Source: Bacterioplanes sanyensis
GTDB taxonomy: Bacteria; Pseudomonadota; Gammaproteobacteria; Pseudomonadales; Oceanobacteraceae
Reading direction: 5' to 3'
Assembly: GCF_014652515.1 (NCBI RefSeq)
Contig: NZ_BMYY01000014.1
Coordinates: 20,646-84,645 of the forward strand
Length of the DNA stretch: 64,000 nucleotides
Shown here: piece after piece, positions 41,519 to 50,863 of the stretch
Position numbering within the stretch: position 1 is the first letter of the stretch
Layout of the letters: every line of letters starts with the position of its first letter
Program-made: the position numbers and the translations under genes
The notes under the pieces: model-generated
The model's database searches: none
Seen by the model: the letters and a program-made list of their open reading frames with translations, nothing else
Told to the model about the DNA's origin: nothing

Positions 41519-42538
41519 TTATGGTCGATCCGTATCGGCCTCGGGCTCATCTTCCTCAGGCTCTGGCAGCACCACCATATCGAGGAACTGCTCATTTTCA
41601 CGCAGGCTGTCGAAACTGCTGTCTTCACCCGCCTGGGTACGTAGCGATTCGGACCGAGTAATGGCTTCTTCCAAATCACGCAGGGCCTCTTCAACAAAGC
41701 CGCTTTCGGCATAAGCACAAGCACGCTGATACATGGCATGGCTGTTATCTGGGTCAATGTTCAAGGCGTGGTTGGCCAGGCTAGTGGCCCATTGTGCTTG
41801 CCCCAGAAGTAAGGCGGCATCGGCTTTGTAGGTCAGCGCTTCAACATCGTCTGGGCGCAGCGCCAGAATTTGATCGTAAATGGCGATCTTATTCTGCGGG
41901 CTATTTTCTTGTGAGGCCTTCAGCCACAGGGAGTGAATCTCGTTGGTTAACTCAATTTCTGCCTGCGCCGCTTTAATATGGCGAGTTTTGCGGCTGAGCT
42001 CTTTTTCCAGTGCATCCATGCGCTCCTCATACGATTGAGTAATGCGCTGAATTTCCTCATTGGCAAAGGTGCCAACGCGGTCTTTGATATCACGCAGCGA
42101 GTTCCAGCCCACCAATACCAACAAGGTCGAGGCGCCGGCGATCAAATAGAAAAAGTAGGTAATGGTGTCGGTGGCATAAGTAATGGCCTTGTCTGCCACT
42201 CCCAGCTCTTTGGCGACGATTTTCTCTGTCATTTCAACCCGCATATCGGCGATCGCTTGGCGCAGGTCTTTTACCTCCCCCAGCATATAAAGTTCGGTGA
42301 ACGGGCTGTACATCTTTTCACTGAGGTTGTCGATTTTCTCACGCGCCAGTTGGTCACGCTGCTTTTCCGACAATTTAGCCGCTAACGCAGCTTGCTCTGT
42401 AGGAGTCAAAGGTTGGTCGTCGACTTGCTCTGCCTGGACGACGAAGGCCATAAACAACAGCAGCCCGCATAAAGCGAGCTGCTGTAGGTTAAAAGCAGAA
42501 ATCCAGCGCGGTGTCAGGCGCTTGCTTGCTGTTGCCAT
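41519..42538 (-). CDS. Membrane protein with coiled coil and TPR domain, tail of the ectoine operon
   Basis: 339 residues. A signal anchor or signal peptide (about 17-36, ALCGLLLFMAFVVQA) and a TM helix at about 124-145 (YFFYLIAGASTLLVLVGW) are followed by a charged coiled coil (about 150-190), TPR repeats (about 205-290: ALTYKADAALLLGQAQWA, NIDPDNSHAMYQRACAYAES) and an acidic tail. The start overlaps the end of ask by 25 bp, and a terminator follows, so it is co-transcribed with ectABC-ask. I do not recognise it as a known ectoine gene. It may scaffold a complex at the membrane. Confidence 0.75.
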   Translation of the reverse strand: MATASKRLTPRWISAFNLQQLALCGLLLFMAFVVQAEQVDDQPLTPTEQAALAAKLSEKQRDQLAREKIDNLSEKMYSPFTELYMLGEVKDLRQAIADMRVEMTEKIVAKELGVADKAITYATDTITYFFYLIAGASTLLVLVGWNSLRDIKDRVGTFANEEIQRITQSYEERMDALEKELSRKTRHIKAAQAEIELTNEIHSLWLKASQENSPQNKIAIYDQILALRPDDVEALTYKADAALLLGQAQWATSLANHALNIDPDNSHAMYQRACAYAESGFVEEALRDLEEAITRSESLRTQAGEDSSFDSLRENEQFLDMVVLPEPEEDEPEADTDRP

Positions 42539-43959
42539 AAATCTGATTTTTCCACTAAGAGTGTGTGCAGGGCTGTAACTGACTTAGTGTAGTCCGCATC
42601 ACTGACTAGGAACATCATGTCCACTTGGCGCATCGCCTGGTGCACAGAAAGAATGTTCACGCCGGCATCGGATAATGCTCCTGCAGCCCGTCGCAACAGA
42701 CCTGGGATTTTTAAATCACTGCCAATAGCGCTGACCATGGCCAGTTTTTCCAGCCGGATGTCGGCATCAGTATAAACCTGTTTTAGCCGGTCAATCAGCC
42801 AGTTTACGCGCCGCTTGTTACCTTTTAGGTAAAACGTGACGGTATTGGCGTTAAAGTCTTTGGTCAACACCCGTACGCCAGATTCAAACACCAAGTCATT
42901 CATCCGCTGGCCATAGGTCGCATTGCCGACCATATCTTGGTCAAACAATTCCAGCGCCCATACGCCACGCGTGCCAGCAATGATCTCGACTTTAGGCTCG
43001 TCGGTGCAGTAATCGTTGCGAATCACGGTACCTTTGTGCTCTGGCTCAAAGGTGTTTTTAACGCGCAGTAAGATGTCTTTTTTGCGCAGGCCGGCTGCCG
43101 CTCGTGGGTGAATCGCTTCCATGCCGAGGTTGGCCAGCTGATCGGCAACGTCATAATTGGTTTGACCGATCGGCATCACGTGATCCGCCCCCACCAAGCC
43201 TGGATCGGCCGTACTGAGGTGGTATTCCTTATGAATCACCGCCTCATTAGCATTGGTGAGGGTAGCGATTTTAGAGAAGGTCATCTCGCTGTAGCCACGG
43301 TCAAAGGTGCGCATCAAGCCTTCACGGCACTGGGTATAACCAGTCACGATGGGCATTTGCTTGCTCAAGTCGATGTCTTTAAAAGCCGCACGAATGGTGT
43401 CATCCAAACTCAATTGGGTATCCGAGCGCCAGTTGGTTAAATCGATATAAATGGCATTCACATCGTGCTGACGCAGCAACTGCACTGAGTTGTATGCGCT
43501 GTGTGCTTCGCCGATGGCGCTGAGCATTTCACGCACTTGATGCAAATGGTCGTCGAGTTGGAAGTTACCAAAGCTGCACACAGCTTCGAGGTTTTCCAAG
43601 CAGTCGCGAACGTCGTCGACCCGGCTGGAAATAAACTGATCAGCACGTTTGCGTTGTACCTCGCTGCTGAACATGTCGGCGTTAATGGCCAGCATATCTT
43701 CTAAAACTTGTTCCAGCTTGGTCTGCCAGGGGCGATGTTCGTCCATTTCTGAAAACAGGGCATAAACACCCGGTTCTCCGGTTTTTTTATGCTCCAACAG
43801 GCCGTTGGTCATGCCAGCATAAGCCGATACAACGAACACGCGCTGATACAGAGTTTGACTGCCATCAGACAGGGTTTGTGGACGTAGCCAGATGTTGCTC
43901 AGCACATCCTGATAACGGCTCATGGAGGTGCCGCCGATTTTTTCTACAGTATGAAACAT
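42514..43959 (-). CDS. ask: Aspartate kinase of the ectoine cluster (Ask_Ect)
   Basis: 481 residues. The start MFHTVEKIGGTSMSRYQDVL contains the kinase motif KIGGTSM, and C-terminal ACT domains include LEKLAMVSAIGSDLKIPGLL. It phosphorylates aspartate to start the supply of aspartate semialdehyde. Ectoine-linked aspartokinases are usually less sensitive to feedback than the housekeeping ones. It follows ectC by 75 bp and overlaps the downstream TPR gene. Confidence 0.95.
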   Translation of the reverse strand: MFHTVEKIGGTSMSRYQDVLSNIWLRPQTLSDGSQTLYQRVFVVSAYAGMTNGLLEHKKTGEPGVYALFSEMDEHRPWQTKLEQVLEDMLAINADMFSSEVQRKRADQFISSRVDDVRDCLENLEAVCSFGNFQLDDHLHQVREMLSAIGEAHSAYNSVQLLRQHDVNAIYIDLTNWRSDTQLSLDDTIRAAFKDIDLSKQMPIVTGYTQCREGLMRTFDRGYSEMTFSKIATLTNANEAVIHKEYHLSTADPGLVGADHVMPIGQTNYDVADQLANLGMEAIHPRAAAGLRKKDILLRVKNTFEPEHKGTVIRNDYCTDEPKVEIIAGTRGVWALELFDQDMVGNATYGQRMNDLVFESGVRVLTKDFNANTVTFYLKGNKRRVNWLIDRLKQVYTDADIRLEKLAMVSAIGSDLKIPGLLRRAAGALSDAGVNILSVHQAMRQVDMMFLVSDADYTKSVTALHTLLVEKSDLWQQQASA

Positions 43960-44034
43960 GGTATGTGCTCCGTAAGCGGATGAAGTTCGTACAGCGAGGC
44001 GGCCGCGCCAGCGACCGCTAAAGAGCAGGCAGGA

Positions 44035-44433
44035 TCAGTCGGTAACGGTTTCCGCTTCGAGGGCATATACGCCATTCTCGTCATGGACTTCCTTGCCATT
44101 CAATGGCGGATTAAAGACACACGCCATTTGCATATCTTTAGTCGCACGCAGTAAATGCTTGTCGTGCTTATCAAGAATATACAGAGTGCCCGGGCGAATT
44201 TGGTACACCTTGCCATCATCACAGGTTTCGATTTCACCTTCGCCACTCATGCAGTACACAGATTCCAAATGATTCTGGTACCAAATCGGCGTTTCAGTGC
44301 CAGCAAAAATGGTGGTGATATGAAAAGAAAAACCCATGTTGTCGTCTTTCAACAACATGCGCACGCTTTCCCAGTTGCCGCCGTTAATAGCACGCTCAGA
44401 GTTTTTACACTCGTCCAGAGTACGAACAATCAT
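44035..44433 (-). CDS. ectC: L-ectoine synthase
   Basis: 132 residues with a cupin fold: [16 protein letters not shown] at the start and [20 protein letters not shown] and [13 protein letters not shown] in the core. It closes N-gamma-acetyl-diaminobutyrate to ectoine with loss of water, using iron. It lies after ectB across an 84-bp gap with two strong hairpins. Confidence 0.97.
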   Translation of the reverse strand: MIVRTLDECKNSERAINGGNWESVRMLLKDDNMGFSFHITTIFAGTETPIWYQNHLESVYCMSGEGEIETCDDGKVYQIRPGTLYILDKHDKHLLRATKDMQMACVFNPPLNGKEVHDENGVYALEAETVTD

Positions 44434-44451
44434 GTTAAATCCTTGGTTGAG

Positions 44452-44506
44452 AGCGCAGCCAAGCTGCGCTGCCAGCGAAATTTGTAGTCAGGCCGCCGCG
44501 GCGGCC
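44452..44506. repeat. Two hairpins in the ectB-ectC gap
   Basis: AGCGCAGC-CAA-GCTGCGCT (44452-44470) has perfect 8-bp arms. GGCCGCCGCGGCGGCC (44491-44506) is a perfect 16-bp palindrome. Neither is followed by a T tract, so they may shape mRNA stability or attenuate rather than terminate. Confidence 0.55.
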
Positions 44507-44517
44507 AACGAATCTTA

Positions 44518-45783
44518 TTAAGATGCAGCAGAGATCTGCTCGGCCATAACGTCAGCCACACAGCTGGCGAGAATATCTAGGCCTTTTTTCAACAGCTCTT
44601 CTTCAATGGTCAGTGGCGTTAAGATTTTGACCACCTGGCCATCTGAGCCGCTGGTTTCAATCACCAGGCCACGCTCAAATGCTAGCTCGCATACACGCTC
44701 GGCAATTTCACCGGTGCGCATTTCTAGACCTTGCATAACGCCACGGCCCTTATGCTTCATTTGGCCACCGTGTTCAGCTTGAATCTCTTTCAGACGAGTG
44801 CGAATCAAACCGGCTTTGTGCTGTACCGCTTTTTCAAAAGCATCGTCCTGCCAGTAGGTTTCCAGTGCACGACGTGCGGTAATAAAGGCATGGTTGTTAC
44901 CGCGGAAGGTGCCGTTGTGTTCACCTGGCTTCCAGGTATCCAACTCTTCTTTCAGCAACACAACCGCCATCGGCAGGCCGTAACCACCCAGTGATTTAGA
45001 CAGAGTGATTACATCTGGCTCAATGCCATATTCTTCAAAGCTGAAGAACTTACCGCTGCGGCCACAGCCGGCTTGAATGTCATCGACGATAAACACCATA
45101 TCGTGACGCTGACACAGGTCTTGCAGACCGCGCAGCCATTCGGCACTGGCAGTGTTCAGACCACCTTCACCCTGAATGCATTCAACAATAACGCCGGCCG
45201 GCTTGCCTAAACCGGACGAGCCATCTTGTAAGGCTTTCTCGAAATACTTGAGCGTATCGAAATCACCCAAATAACCGTCGTACGGCATAAACTGCACGCC
45301 GGGCAACGGCATGCCATTGGCTTCTTTATACTTGCCGTTGGCCGTCACCGCAGCTGCGCCTTGGGTGCAACCGTGGAAACCATTGGTGAATGACACAATG
45401 GTTTGGCGGCCCGTGTTCTTACGCGCAACTTTCAATGCTGCTTCCACCGCGTTGGTACCGGTTGGGCCGGTGAACTGCACTTTATAGTCCATACCGCGTG
45501 GCTTAAGAATAATGTCGCGAAAGCTGCGTAAAAACGCCTCTTTGGCGCCGGTGTGCATATCCAGACCATGGGTCACACCGTCGGCCTGAATGTATTCAAT
45601 CAACGCTTCTTTAAACTGCGGATTGTTATGGCCATAGTTCAGCGTGCCGGCACCGCCCAAGAAGTCAATGTAATCAACACCATCAACGGTGGTCAGAGTT
45701 GCATTCTGGGCGGACTTAAACACCACCGGGAATGAACGGCAGTAACCACGGACATTGGATTCAAGCTCGTTAAAAATTTCCAT
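44518..45783 (-). CDS. ectB: Diaminobutyrate-2-oxoglutarate transaminase
   Basis: 421 residues from the ATG at 45783, with AAAGGAG 9 nt upstream. It is a class III PLP transaminase: GPTGTNAVEAALKVARKNTG, FIVDDIQAGCGRSG and the PLP-binding Lys in ITLSKSLGGYGLP. It makes L-2,4-diaminobutyrate from aspartate semialdehyde and glutamate, the first dedicated step to ectoine. It starts 13 bp after ectA. Confidence 0.97.
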   Translation of the reverse strand: MEIFNELESNVRGYCRSFPVVFKSAQNATLTTVDGVDYIDFLGGAGTLNYGHNNPQFKEALIEYIQADGVTHGLDMHTGAKEAFLRSFRDIILKPRGMDYKVQFTGPTGTNAVEAALKVARKNTGRQTIVSFTNGFHGCTQGAAAVTANGKYKEANGMPLPGVQFMPYDGYLGDFDTLKYFEKALQDGSSGLGKPAGVIVECIQGEGGLNTASAEWLRGLQDLCQRHDMVFIVDDIQAGCGRSGKFFSFEEYGIEPDVITLSKSLGGYGLPMAVVLLKEELDTWKPGEHNGTFRGNNHAFITARRALETYWQDDAFEKAVQHKAGLIRTRLKEIQAEHGGQMKHKGRGVMQGLEMRTGEIAERVCELAFERGLVIETSGSDGQVVKILTPLTIEEELLKKGLDILASCVADVMAEQISAAS

Positions 45784-45796
45784 CGGTTGTGCTCCT

Positions 45797-46336
45797 TTAA
45801 GATTGTTCAGACGGTGTGCTGGAAAACGGACCAATGATCACCAACTCTTCGGTGTCATGGCGCTGATCGAAGTGGCGCTCGTGGTCGAACATCACCTCTT
45901 TATTGAGATCGGCCCCCAGATCTTTCGCTAAGCGCTCAAACGTGCGCCAAGAGGCCTGATTAGCCGACGTGATACTGGTGTGCAGGTAATTGACCTGACC
46001 TACCTGATCGATCAAGTGGCGCAACATACGACTGGCCAAACCATGACCACGCATGCGGCTGTCTACCGCCACTTGCCAAACAAACAGCGTGTCTGGCTGG
46101 CTGGGAATGCGGTAGCCGGAGATAAATCCGACTGGCATGCCGCCTACCTTTGCAACTACGCTGGTATCACGAAAGTGGGAACACTGCAGCAGATTGCAGT
46201 ACATTGAATTCTGGTCGAGGGGCGGACAACGGGCGATCAGATCAAAGACCGCACTGCCATCCTCGGCGTTGGGTTTGCTCAGAACCAGGTCATCCTGGTG
46301 CGTGAGATCGATCGTCTCATTCTGGGTCTGACTCAT
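45797..46336 (-). CDS. ectA: L-2,4-diaminobutyrate acetyltransferase
   Basis: 179 residues with a GNAT fold; QVAVDSRMRGHGLASRMLRH is the acetyl-CoA loop and DQNSMYCNLLQCSHF is a signature of EctA. It acetylates diaminobutyrate at the gamma-amino group. First gene of the operon; a promoter is predicted 67 bp upstream. Confidence 0.96.
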   Translation of the reverse strand: MSQTQNETIDLTHQDDLVLSKPNAEDGSAVFDLIARCPPLDQNSMYCNLLQCSHFRDTSVVAKVGGMPVGFISGYRIPSQPDTLFVWQVAVDSRMRGHGLASRMLRHLIDQVGQVNYLHTSITSANQASWRTFERLAKDLGADLNKEVMFDHERHFDQRHDTEELVIIGPFSSTPSEQS

Positions 46337-46402
46337 TGCTTTAAGGCTCCGCGTACCGAGAAATCATCGTTACGGGCCTGTCATTTACTTTGAACGCTAA
46401 AC

Positions 46403-46431
46403 AAAATAGCATCAGGAAAAATTATTTACAA
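46403..46431 (-). promoter_or_regulatory. Predicted promoter of ectA
   Basis: On the minus strand TTGTAA and TATTTT are spaced by 17 bp, giving a start near 46396 and a leader of about 60 nt. Found by eye; I see no clear EctR operator over it. Confidence 0.4.
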
Positions 46432-46455
46432 CACGAATTAATTAAGGAGTTGTCG

Positions 46456-46878
46456 ATGCAAGCGGATCACGAGCGCTGGCTGACTTTCACCATGGACGAC
46501 ACCACTTACTGTCTGCCGGTCGACACTGTCAGAGAAGTAACGCTATGGAATCGCCCCGAACCCGTGCCCGATGCGCCGCCCCAGGCATGGGGCGTTATCA
46601 ACCTACGCGGCGACATCGTCACCGTGCTAGATGGCCGATCATTACTGGGTTTACCGCAAAAAGAGCCCGACGACGACACCCGAGTATTAACGATTGAGGT
46701 CGAGCAAGAAGTGATCGGTTTTGTGGTCGATGCGGTACATGAAATCGTATTGCTGGACCCAGCCAAGGTCGAAGCGCCGGTGACACCTCAGGCCTTTATG
46801 AAGGGGACTTGCTACCACAAAAATGACTTATTAGTGCTACTAACCCTTGAGGATGTGCACGAGCAACTTGGTCGCTAG
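46456..46878 (+). CDS. Stand-alone CheW-domain protein in the ectoine locus
   Basis: 140 residues from the ATG at 46456, with AAGGAG 8 nt upstream; an ATG at 46390 is less likely. The CheW fold is clear: TYCLPVDTVREVT, GVINLRGDIVTVLDGRSLLG, and VVDAVHEIVLLDPAKVEAP. CheW proteins couple chemoreceptors to CheA. No chemotaxis genes are nearby; the gene is divergent from ectA and lies before ectR. It may tie osmotic status to taxis, but that is a guess. Confidence 0.82.
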   Translation: MQADHERWLTFTMDDTTYCLPVDTVREVTLWNRPEPVPDAPPQAWGVINLRGDIVTVLDGRSLLGLPQKEPDDDTRVLTIEVEQEVIGFVVDAVHEIVLLDPAKVEAPVTPQAFMKGTCYHKNDLLVLLTLEDVHEQLGR

Positions 46879-46891
46879 CGGCGCAATTACT

Positions 46892-46920
46892 TTGCAGACA
46901 ATCATTTAGATATGTATATT
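46892..46920 (+). promoter_or_regulatory. Predicted promoter of the structured RNA leader
   Basis: TTGCAG (46892-46897) and TATATT (46915-46920) are spaced by exactly 17 bp. Transcription would start near 46926-46928, at the GGG that opens the first helix. Confidence 0.5.
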
Positions 46921-46925
46921 TATTC

Positions 46926-47074
46926 GGGTTGACAGGAGATGAGGCGACGGAAGCGCCTACGTCAACCCTGTGTTGTATACGTGCCAACGCAAACGCGTAC
47001 CTGTCACCTTCCTCAGGCCGGCAACACAGTCACTGTATTCGCACCAACGCCAATGCGTTTTAGTTGGCGTTTTT
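46926..47074 (+). ncRNA. Candidate structured RNA ending in an intrinsic terminator (leader or sRNA)
   Basis: Helix P1 is GGGTTGAC (46926-46933) with GTCAACCC (46961-46968), capped by AGGCG/CGCCT with loop ACGGAAG. Helix P2 follows directly, TGTGTTG (46969-46975) with CAACACA (47022-47028), enclosing two smaller possible stems (TACG/CGTA and CCTG/CAGG). Then AACGCCAA (47046-47053) pairs with TTGGCGTT (47064-47071), ending in five T: an intrinsic terminator. Strong AGGAGAG (47080-47086) and an ATG at 47094 in frame with ectR follow. I do not recognise a known riboswitch family. Confidence 0.5.
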
Positions 47075-47198
47075 GCATCAGGAGAGACAGCTTATGCCCG
47101 CCACAACCAATAACCACCGTACTGATGCGGCACGGCGGTGGATACCAGAGCGTGATTGTTCCTATAATTCGCGCCCTTCCCATCCCGGAATAGCCGCT

Positions 47199-47711
47199 AT
47201 GAACCGATATGAAGACGTGCTGGTCGCACTGCGTCGCATTATTCGCGCCACCGACCTACATTCTAAGCAACTGAGCAAAACCACCGGCCTGACCGCGCCG
47301 CAGCTGATGATTTTGCAAACCCTACGCACCCATCATGAGCTCACCGTTGGCGAGGTGGCGCGCAAGGTCAACCTGTCGCAAGCAACCGTGACCACCATCA
47401 TCGACCGCTTGGAGCGCCGTAACTACCTTAAGCGCGAGCGCAGCCAACTCGATAAGCGCAAGGTGTATGTGTACCTCACCGATGAGGCTCACGAATCACT
47501 GATCGACGCGCCAAAGCCGTTGCAAGAAAGCTTTGTTCACCAGTTCCAAGATCTGCACGAGTGGGAGCAGAGCATGATTCTCGCTTCCCTAGAGCGCGTG
47601 GCGCATATGATGGACGCGCAGCACATTGATGCCTCTCCCGTATTGGATGTAGGCCCGCTGGACCGCAGCATCAACACCAAAGCAGGCAGCAAGCCCGCCG
47701 GCGATCAATAA
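47199..47711 (+). CDS. ectR: MarR-family regulator EctR (ectoine operon repressor)
   Basis: 170 residues from the ATG at 47199, where the MarR-type start MNRYEDVLVALRRIIRATD begins. The winged helix is in LTVGEVARKVNLSQATVTTI and RSQLDKRKVYVYLTDE. EctR proteins repress ectABC at low salinity. An ATG at 47094 in frame has a far better binding site (AGGAGAG, 7 nt) and would add 35 residues; the weak site for 47199 is GGAA. A TATAAT at 47163-47168 could serve a shorter transcript, though its -35 is poor. Confidence 0.88.
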   Translation: MNRYEDVLVALRRIIRATDLHSKQLSKTTGLTAPQLMILQTLRTHHELTVGEVARKVNLSQATVTTIIDRLERRNYLKRERSQLDKRKVYVYLTDEAHESLIDAPKPLQESFVHQFQDLHEWEQSMILASLERVAHMMDAQHIDASPVLDVGPLDRSINTKAGSKPAGDQ

Positions 47712-47920
47712 CGGTCGCCGCCTTTATCTCCCGCAGCCTCAGCAAGTTCAGCAAACAGCTTGCCATTGCCGCCAAAGCCGTTAGCGCTCATCTGTTCGTC
47801 TAAGTTGATAGCCATCGACATAGGTTTGTCATATATCCTGTGCTAATCGTGCAGGGTCTTTAACCGCATAATTGTGAACTGGCCTGACCTCAGGCCCCAC
47901 TGTATTCGAGGGAGTAACTT

Positions 47921-49099
47921 ATGACGGACGTAGTCATCGTCGCCGCAACCCGCACCGCCATCGGCAGTTTTGGTGGTAGCCTAGCCAGCTTGTCGGCCGC
48001 TCAACTGGGCGCCACCGTCATCGGCGCTTTGCTAGAAAAAACCGGCGTTAAAGGTGAGCAAGTGGATGAAGTACTGATGGGACAGGTGCTGACCGCAGCC
48101 TGCGGCCAAAACCCAGCACGTCAGGCGGCTATTCACGCTGGCATTCCCGCCACCACACCGGCCATGACCATTAATAAGGTCTGCGGCTCCGGCCTAAAAG
48201 CCCTGCATTTAGCCGCACAAGCCATTCAATGTGGCGATGCCGACCTTATGATTGCAGGCGGCCAAGAGTCGATGTCGAACGCACCGCACGCGTTGCCCAA
48301 CTCACGTGACGGTCAGCGCATGGGGCCTTGGAGCATGGTCGACACCATGGTGGTCGACGGCTTGTGGGATGCCTTTAACGACTACCACATGGGCATTACC
48401 GCCGAGAACATTGCCGCGGAATACGGCATCAGCCGCGAAGAGCAAGACGCTTTTGCAGCGGCATCCCAGCAAAAAGCCTTGGCCGCCATCGAGGCGGGAA
48501 CCTTCGACGCTGAAATTACCCCAGTCGCTGTGCCACAGCGCAAGGGCGAGCCAGTGATGTTCAGCACAGACGAAAATCCACGCGCCGGCACCACGGTTGA
48601 AAAACTGGCGGGCATGCGCCCAGCGTTTAAGAAAGACGGCAGTGTTACCGCCGGCAATGCCTCCTCGCTCAACGACGGCGCTGCTGCTGTGATGTTGGCC
48701 AGTCGCGCCAAAGCCGAGGAGCTGGGCTTGCCCATCCTGGCCACCATCAAAGGCTACGCCAATGCAGGGGTCGACCCGAGCATCATGGGCACCGGCCCGA
48801 TTCCAGCAACGCAGAAATGCCTGCAAAAAGCCGGCTGGCAACTGGGCGATCTGGATTTGATCGAAGCCAACGAAGCCTTTGCCGTGCAAGCCTTATCGGT
48901 TAATAAAGGCCTGGGCTGGGACGCTGACAAGATCAACGTCAACGGCGGCGCCATTGCCCTGGGCCATCCGATTGGTGCATCTGGCTGTCGCATTTTGGTG
49001 ACCCTATTGCATGAAATGCAGCGTCGCGATGCTAAGCGTGGCCTGGCCACCTTGTGCATTGGCGGCGGCATGGGCGTTGCGTTAGCGGTAGAGCGCTAA
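47921..49099 (+). CDS. Acetyl-CoA acetyltransferase (thiolase)
   Basis: 392 residues, full length. Catalytic Cys in [14 protein letters not shown], His in [17 protein letters not shown] and Cys in [13 protein letters not shown] are in their usual places. The family condenses two acetyl-CoA (towards hydroxybutyrate or isoprenoids) or cleaves acetoacetyl-CoA. The start follows GGGAG. It precedes an acyl-CoA ligase gene by about 120 bp. Confidence 0.93.
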   Translation: MTDVVIVAATRTAIGSFGGSLASLSAAQLGATVIGALLEKTGVKGEQVDEVLMGQVLTAACGQNPARQAAIHAGIPATTPAMTINKVCGSGLKALHLAAQAIQCGDADLMIAGGQESMSNAPHALPNSRDGQRMGPWSMVDTMVVDGLWDAFNDYHMGITAENIAAEYGISREEQDAFAAASQQKALAAIEAGTFDAEITPVAVPQRKGEPVMFSTDENPRAGTTVEKLAGMRPAFKKDGSVTAGNASSLNDGAAAVMLASRAKAEELGLPILATIKGYANAGVDPSIMGTGPIPATQKCLQKAGWQLGDLDLIEANEAFAVQALSVNKGLGWDADKINVNGGAIALGHPIGASGCRILVTLLHEMQRRDAKRGLATLCIGGGMGVALAVER

Positions 49100-49219
49100 C
49101 CCTCGCTGCGGTGACGGCGGCAATGGCCGCCGTCCACTTTGTCGGCTTTCGTTTCGCCTAGCCCTGACAACCTCCCAGCATCCACTAAGCTGTGCCTACT
49201 CACCACCCGAGGGAGCGCT

Positions 49220-50863
49220 ATGGCTGATTATCTTGCGGGCAATATGATGCCCACCGATCTGCTCATTCCAGACCTACTCGAATACGCCGCCGCCCACCAT
49301 GGCGACGCTGAAATCATCAGCCGCCGGCAAGAAGGCGATGTTCATCGCTATGGCTATGTTGATGCACTGCGTCGCAGCAAGCGCTTAGCCAATGCCTTGC
49401 TCAGCCTCGGCGCACAGCCAGGTGACCGCATCGCCACCCTGGCTTGGAACGGCTATCGCCACTTTGAATGCTATTACGCCATCTCAGGCATCGGTGCCAT
49501 CTGCCATACGGTGAATCCTCGCCTGTACAGCGAGCAAATCGAGTTTATTATCAACCATGCCGAAGACAGCATTCTGCTACTCGAGCCAGATTTTATTCCC
49601 TTGCTAGAAAGCATCGCCCCCCAACTCAGCAGCATTCAAGCCATGGTGGTGATGGTGGATAGCGAGCACATGCCCGACAGCACACTGCCACTGTTGAACT
49701 ATGAGCAACTGCTCAGCCAGCACTCAGACGTTTATTCATGGCCACGTTTTAGCAGCGATAGCGCCGCCAGCCTGTGCTACACCTCAGGCACCACAGGCAA
49801 CCCCAAAGGCGTGCTCTACAGTCATCGCTCCACCTTGTTGCACGCCTTTGCCAGTCGCAGTCCAGATGCGCTGAATGTGAGCTCCGGCAGTGTGGTCATG
49901 CCCGTGGTGCCCATGTATCACGTCTGCGCTTGGGGCATGCCCTACATCGCTCCCATGGCCGGCGCCACCTTGGTACTACCCGGCTCCGGTATGGACGGTG
50001 CCAGCTTGCATGAACTGATTGAGCTGGCCCAAGTGGATTTAATGCTAGGGGTGCCAACGGTGTGGCTTAACCTGATCGAACACCTTAAGCGTCATGACTT
50101 GCGCATGGATTCCGTGCGCGTCGTGGGCGTTGGCGGTTCGGCATCGCCCAGAGCCTTGGTCGAAACCCTAGATCAAGAGTACGGCGTGTATTTATTGCCC
50201 ATTTGGGGCATGACGGAAACCTCCCCGTTGGCCACCTTGGGGGCACCGAGCAAAGCATTGATGGCCTTGCCAGCAGAGCAACGCTATCGCCGCCAAACCA
50301 CCGCCGGCAAACCCATGTTTGGCATCGAGTTGGAGATTTTTGACGAATACGACCAGCCCCTGCCCCACGACGGCCACAGCCGTGGCTTATTGCGCGTACG
50401 CGGCCCCTGGGTATTAACCGCTTACTATAAAAATGAAAAGCCCGAATCGTTTTTTATCGATCAGCAAGGCCGTCAATGGTTTGATACCGGTGACATTGCC
50501 GTCATCGATCAAGACAGCTATTTGCACATTGTCGACCGCGCCAAAGATGTGGTGAAATCCGGCGGCGAGTGGATTTCTTCCATTGATTTAGAAAACGCTG
50601 CCATCGGTCATCCCGATGTCAACGAAGCCTGCGTCATTGGTGTGCGCCACCCTAAGTGGGATGAGCGGCCTTTGCTGTTTATTGTGCGCCGCGACGGCAG
50701 CGACATAAATAAGGAAGACATATACGACTATCTGCAACAGCACGTCGCCAAATGGTGGCTGCCGGACGATATCCTATTTGTGCAAGAGTTGCCCCATACC
50801 GCTACGGGCAAACTGCAAAAGCGCACCCTTCGAGATGAGTACAACGACTATTTAATGGAATAA
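49220..50863 (+). CDS. Fatty-acid/AMP-forming acyl-CoA ligase
   Basis: 547 residues from the ATG at 49220, with GAGGGAG upstream; an in-frame start at 49139 lacks support. The AMP-binding signature is [18 protein letters not shown], and GMTETSPL and [15 protein letters not shown] are the A5 and hinge/A8 motifs. It activates a fatty or aryl acid to acyl-CoA. The closest named groups are medium/long-chain acyl-CoA synthetases; the chain length preferred is not visible. It ends in a bidirectional terminator. Confidence 0.88.
   Translation: MADYLAGNMMPTDLLIPDLLEYAAAHHGDAEIISRRQEGDVHRYGYVDALRRSKRLANALLSLGAQPGDRIATLAWNGYRHFECYYAISGIGAICHTVNPRLYSEQIEFIINHAEDSILLLEPDFIPLLESIAPQLSSIQAMVVMVDSEHMPDSTLPLLNYEQLLSQHSDVYSWPRFSSDSAASLCYTSGTTGNPKGVLYSHRSTLLHAFASRSPDALNVSSGSVVMPVVPMYHVCAWGMPYIAPMAGATLVLPGSGMDGASLHELIELAQVDLMLGVPTVWLNLIEHLKRHDLRMDSVRVVGVGGSASPRALVETLDQEYGVYLLPIWGMTETSPLATLGAPSKALMALPAEQRYRRQTTAGKPMFGIELEIFDEYDQPLPHDGHSRGLLRVRGPWVLTAYYKNEKPESFFIDQQGRQWFDTGDIAVIDQDSYLHIVDRAKDVVKSGGEWISSIDLENAAIGHPDVNEACVIGVRHPKWDERPLLFIVRRDGSDINKEDIYDYLQQHVAKWWLPDDILFVQELPHTATGKLQKRTLRDEYNDYLME

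Noticed and set aside
46926..47028. Guanidine-type (ykkC or mini-ykkC) riboswitch in the ectR leader
   Set aside because: The ACGG in the first loop is suggestive, but the required paired ACGR hairpins or the long ykkC core are not present.
46939..47193. Plus-strand 84-codon ORF across the ectR leader
   Set aside because: Its ATG touches the only purine-rich stretch without spacing, it is Arg- and Pro-rich like a random GC frame, and it crosses the terminator hairpin.
47705..47821. Minus-strand 38-codon ORF starting MSMAINLDEQMSANGFGG between ectR and the thiolase gene
   Set aside because: Reads like protein but has no ribosome binding site, overlaps the ectR stop and has no known relative; kept out of the gene list.
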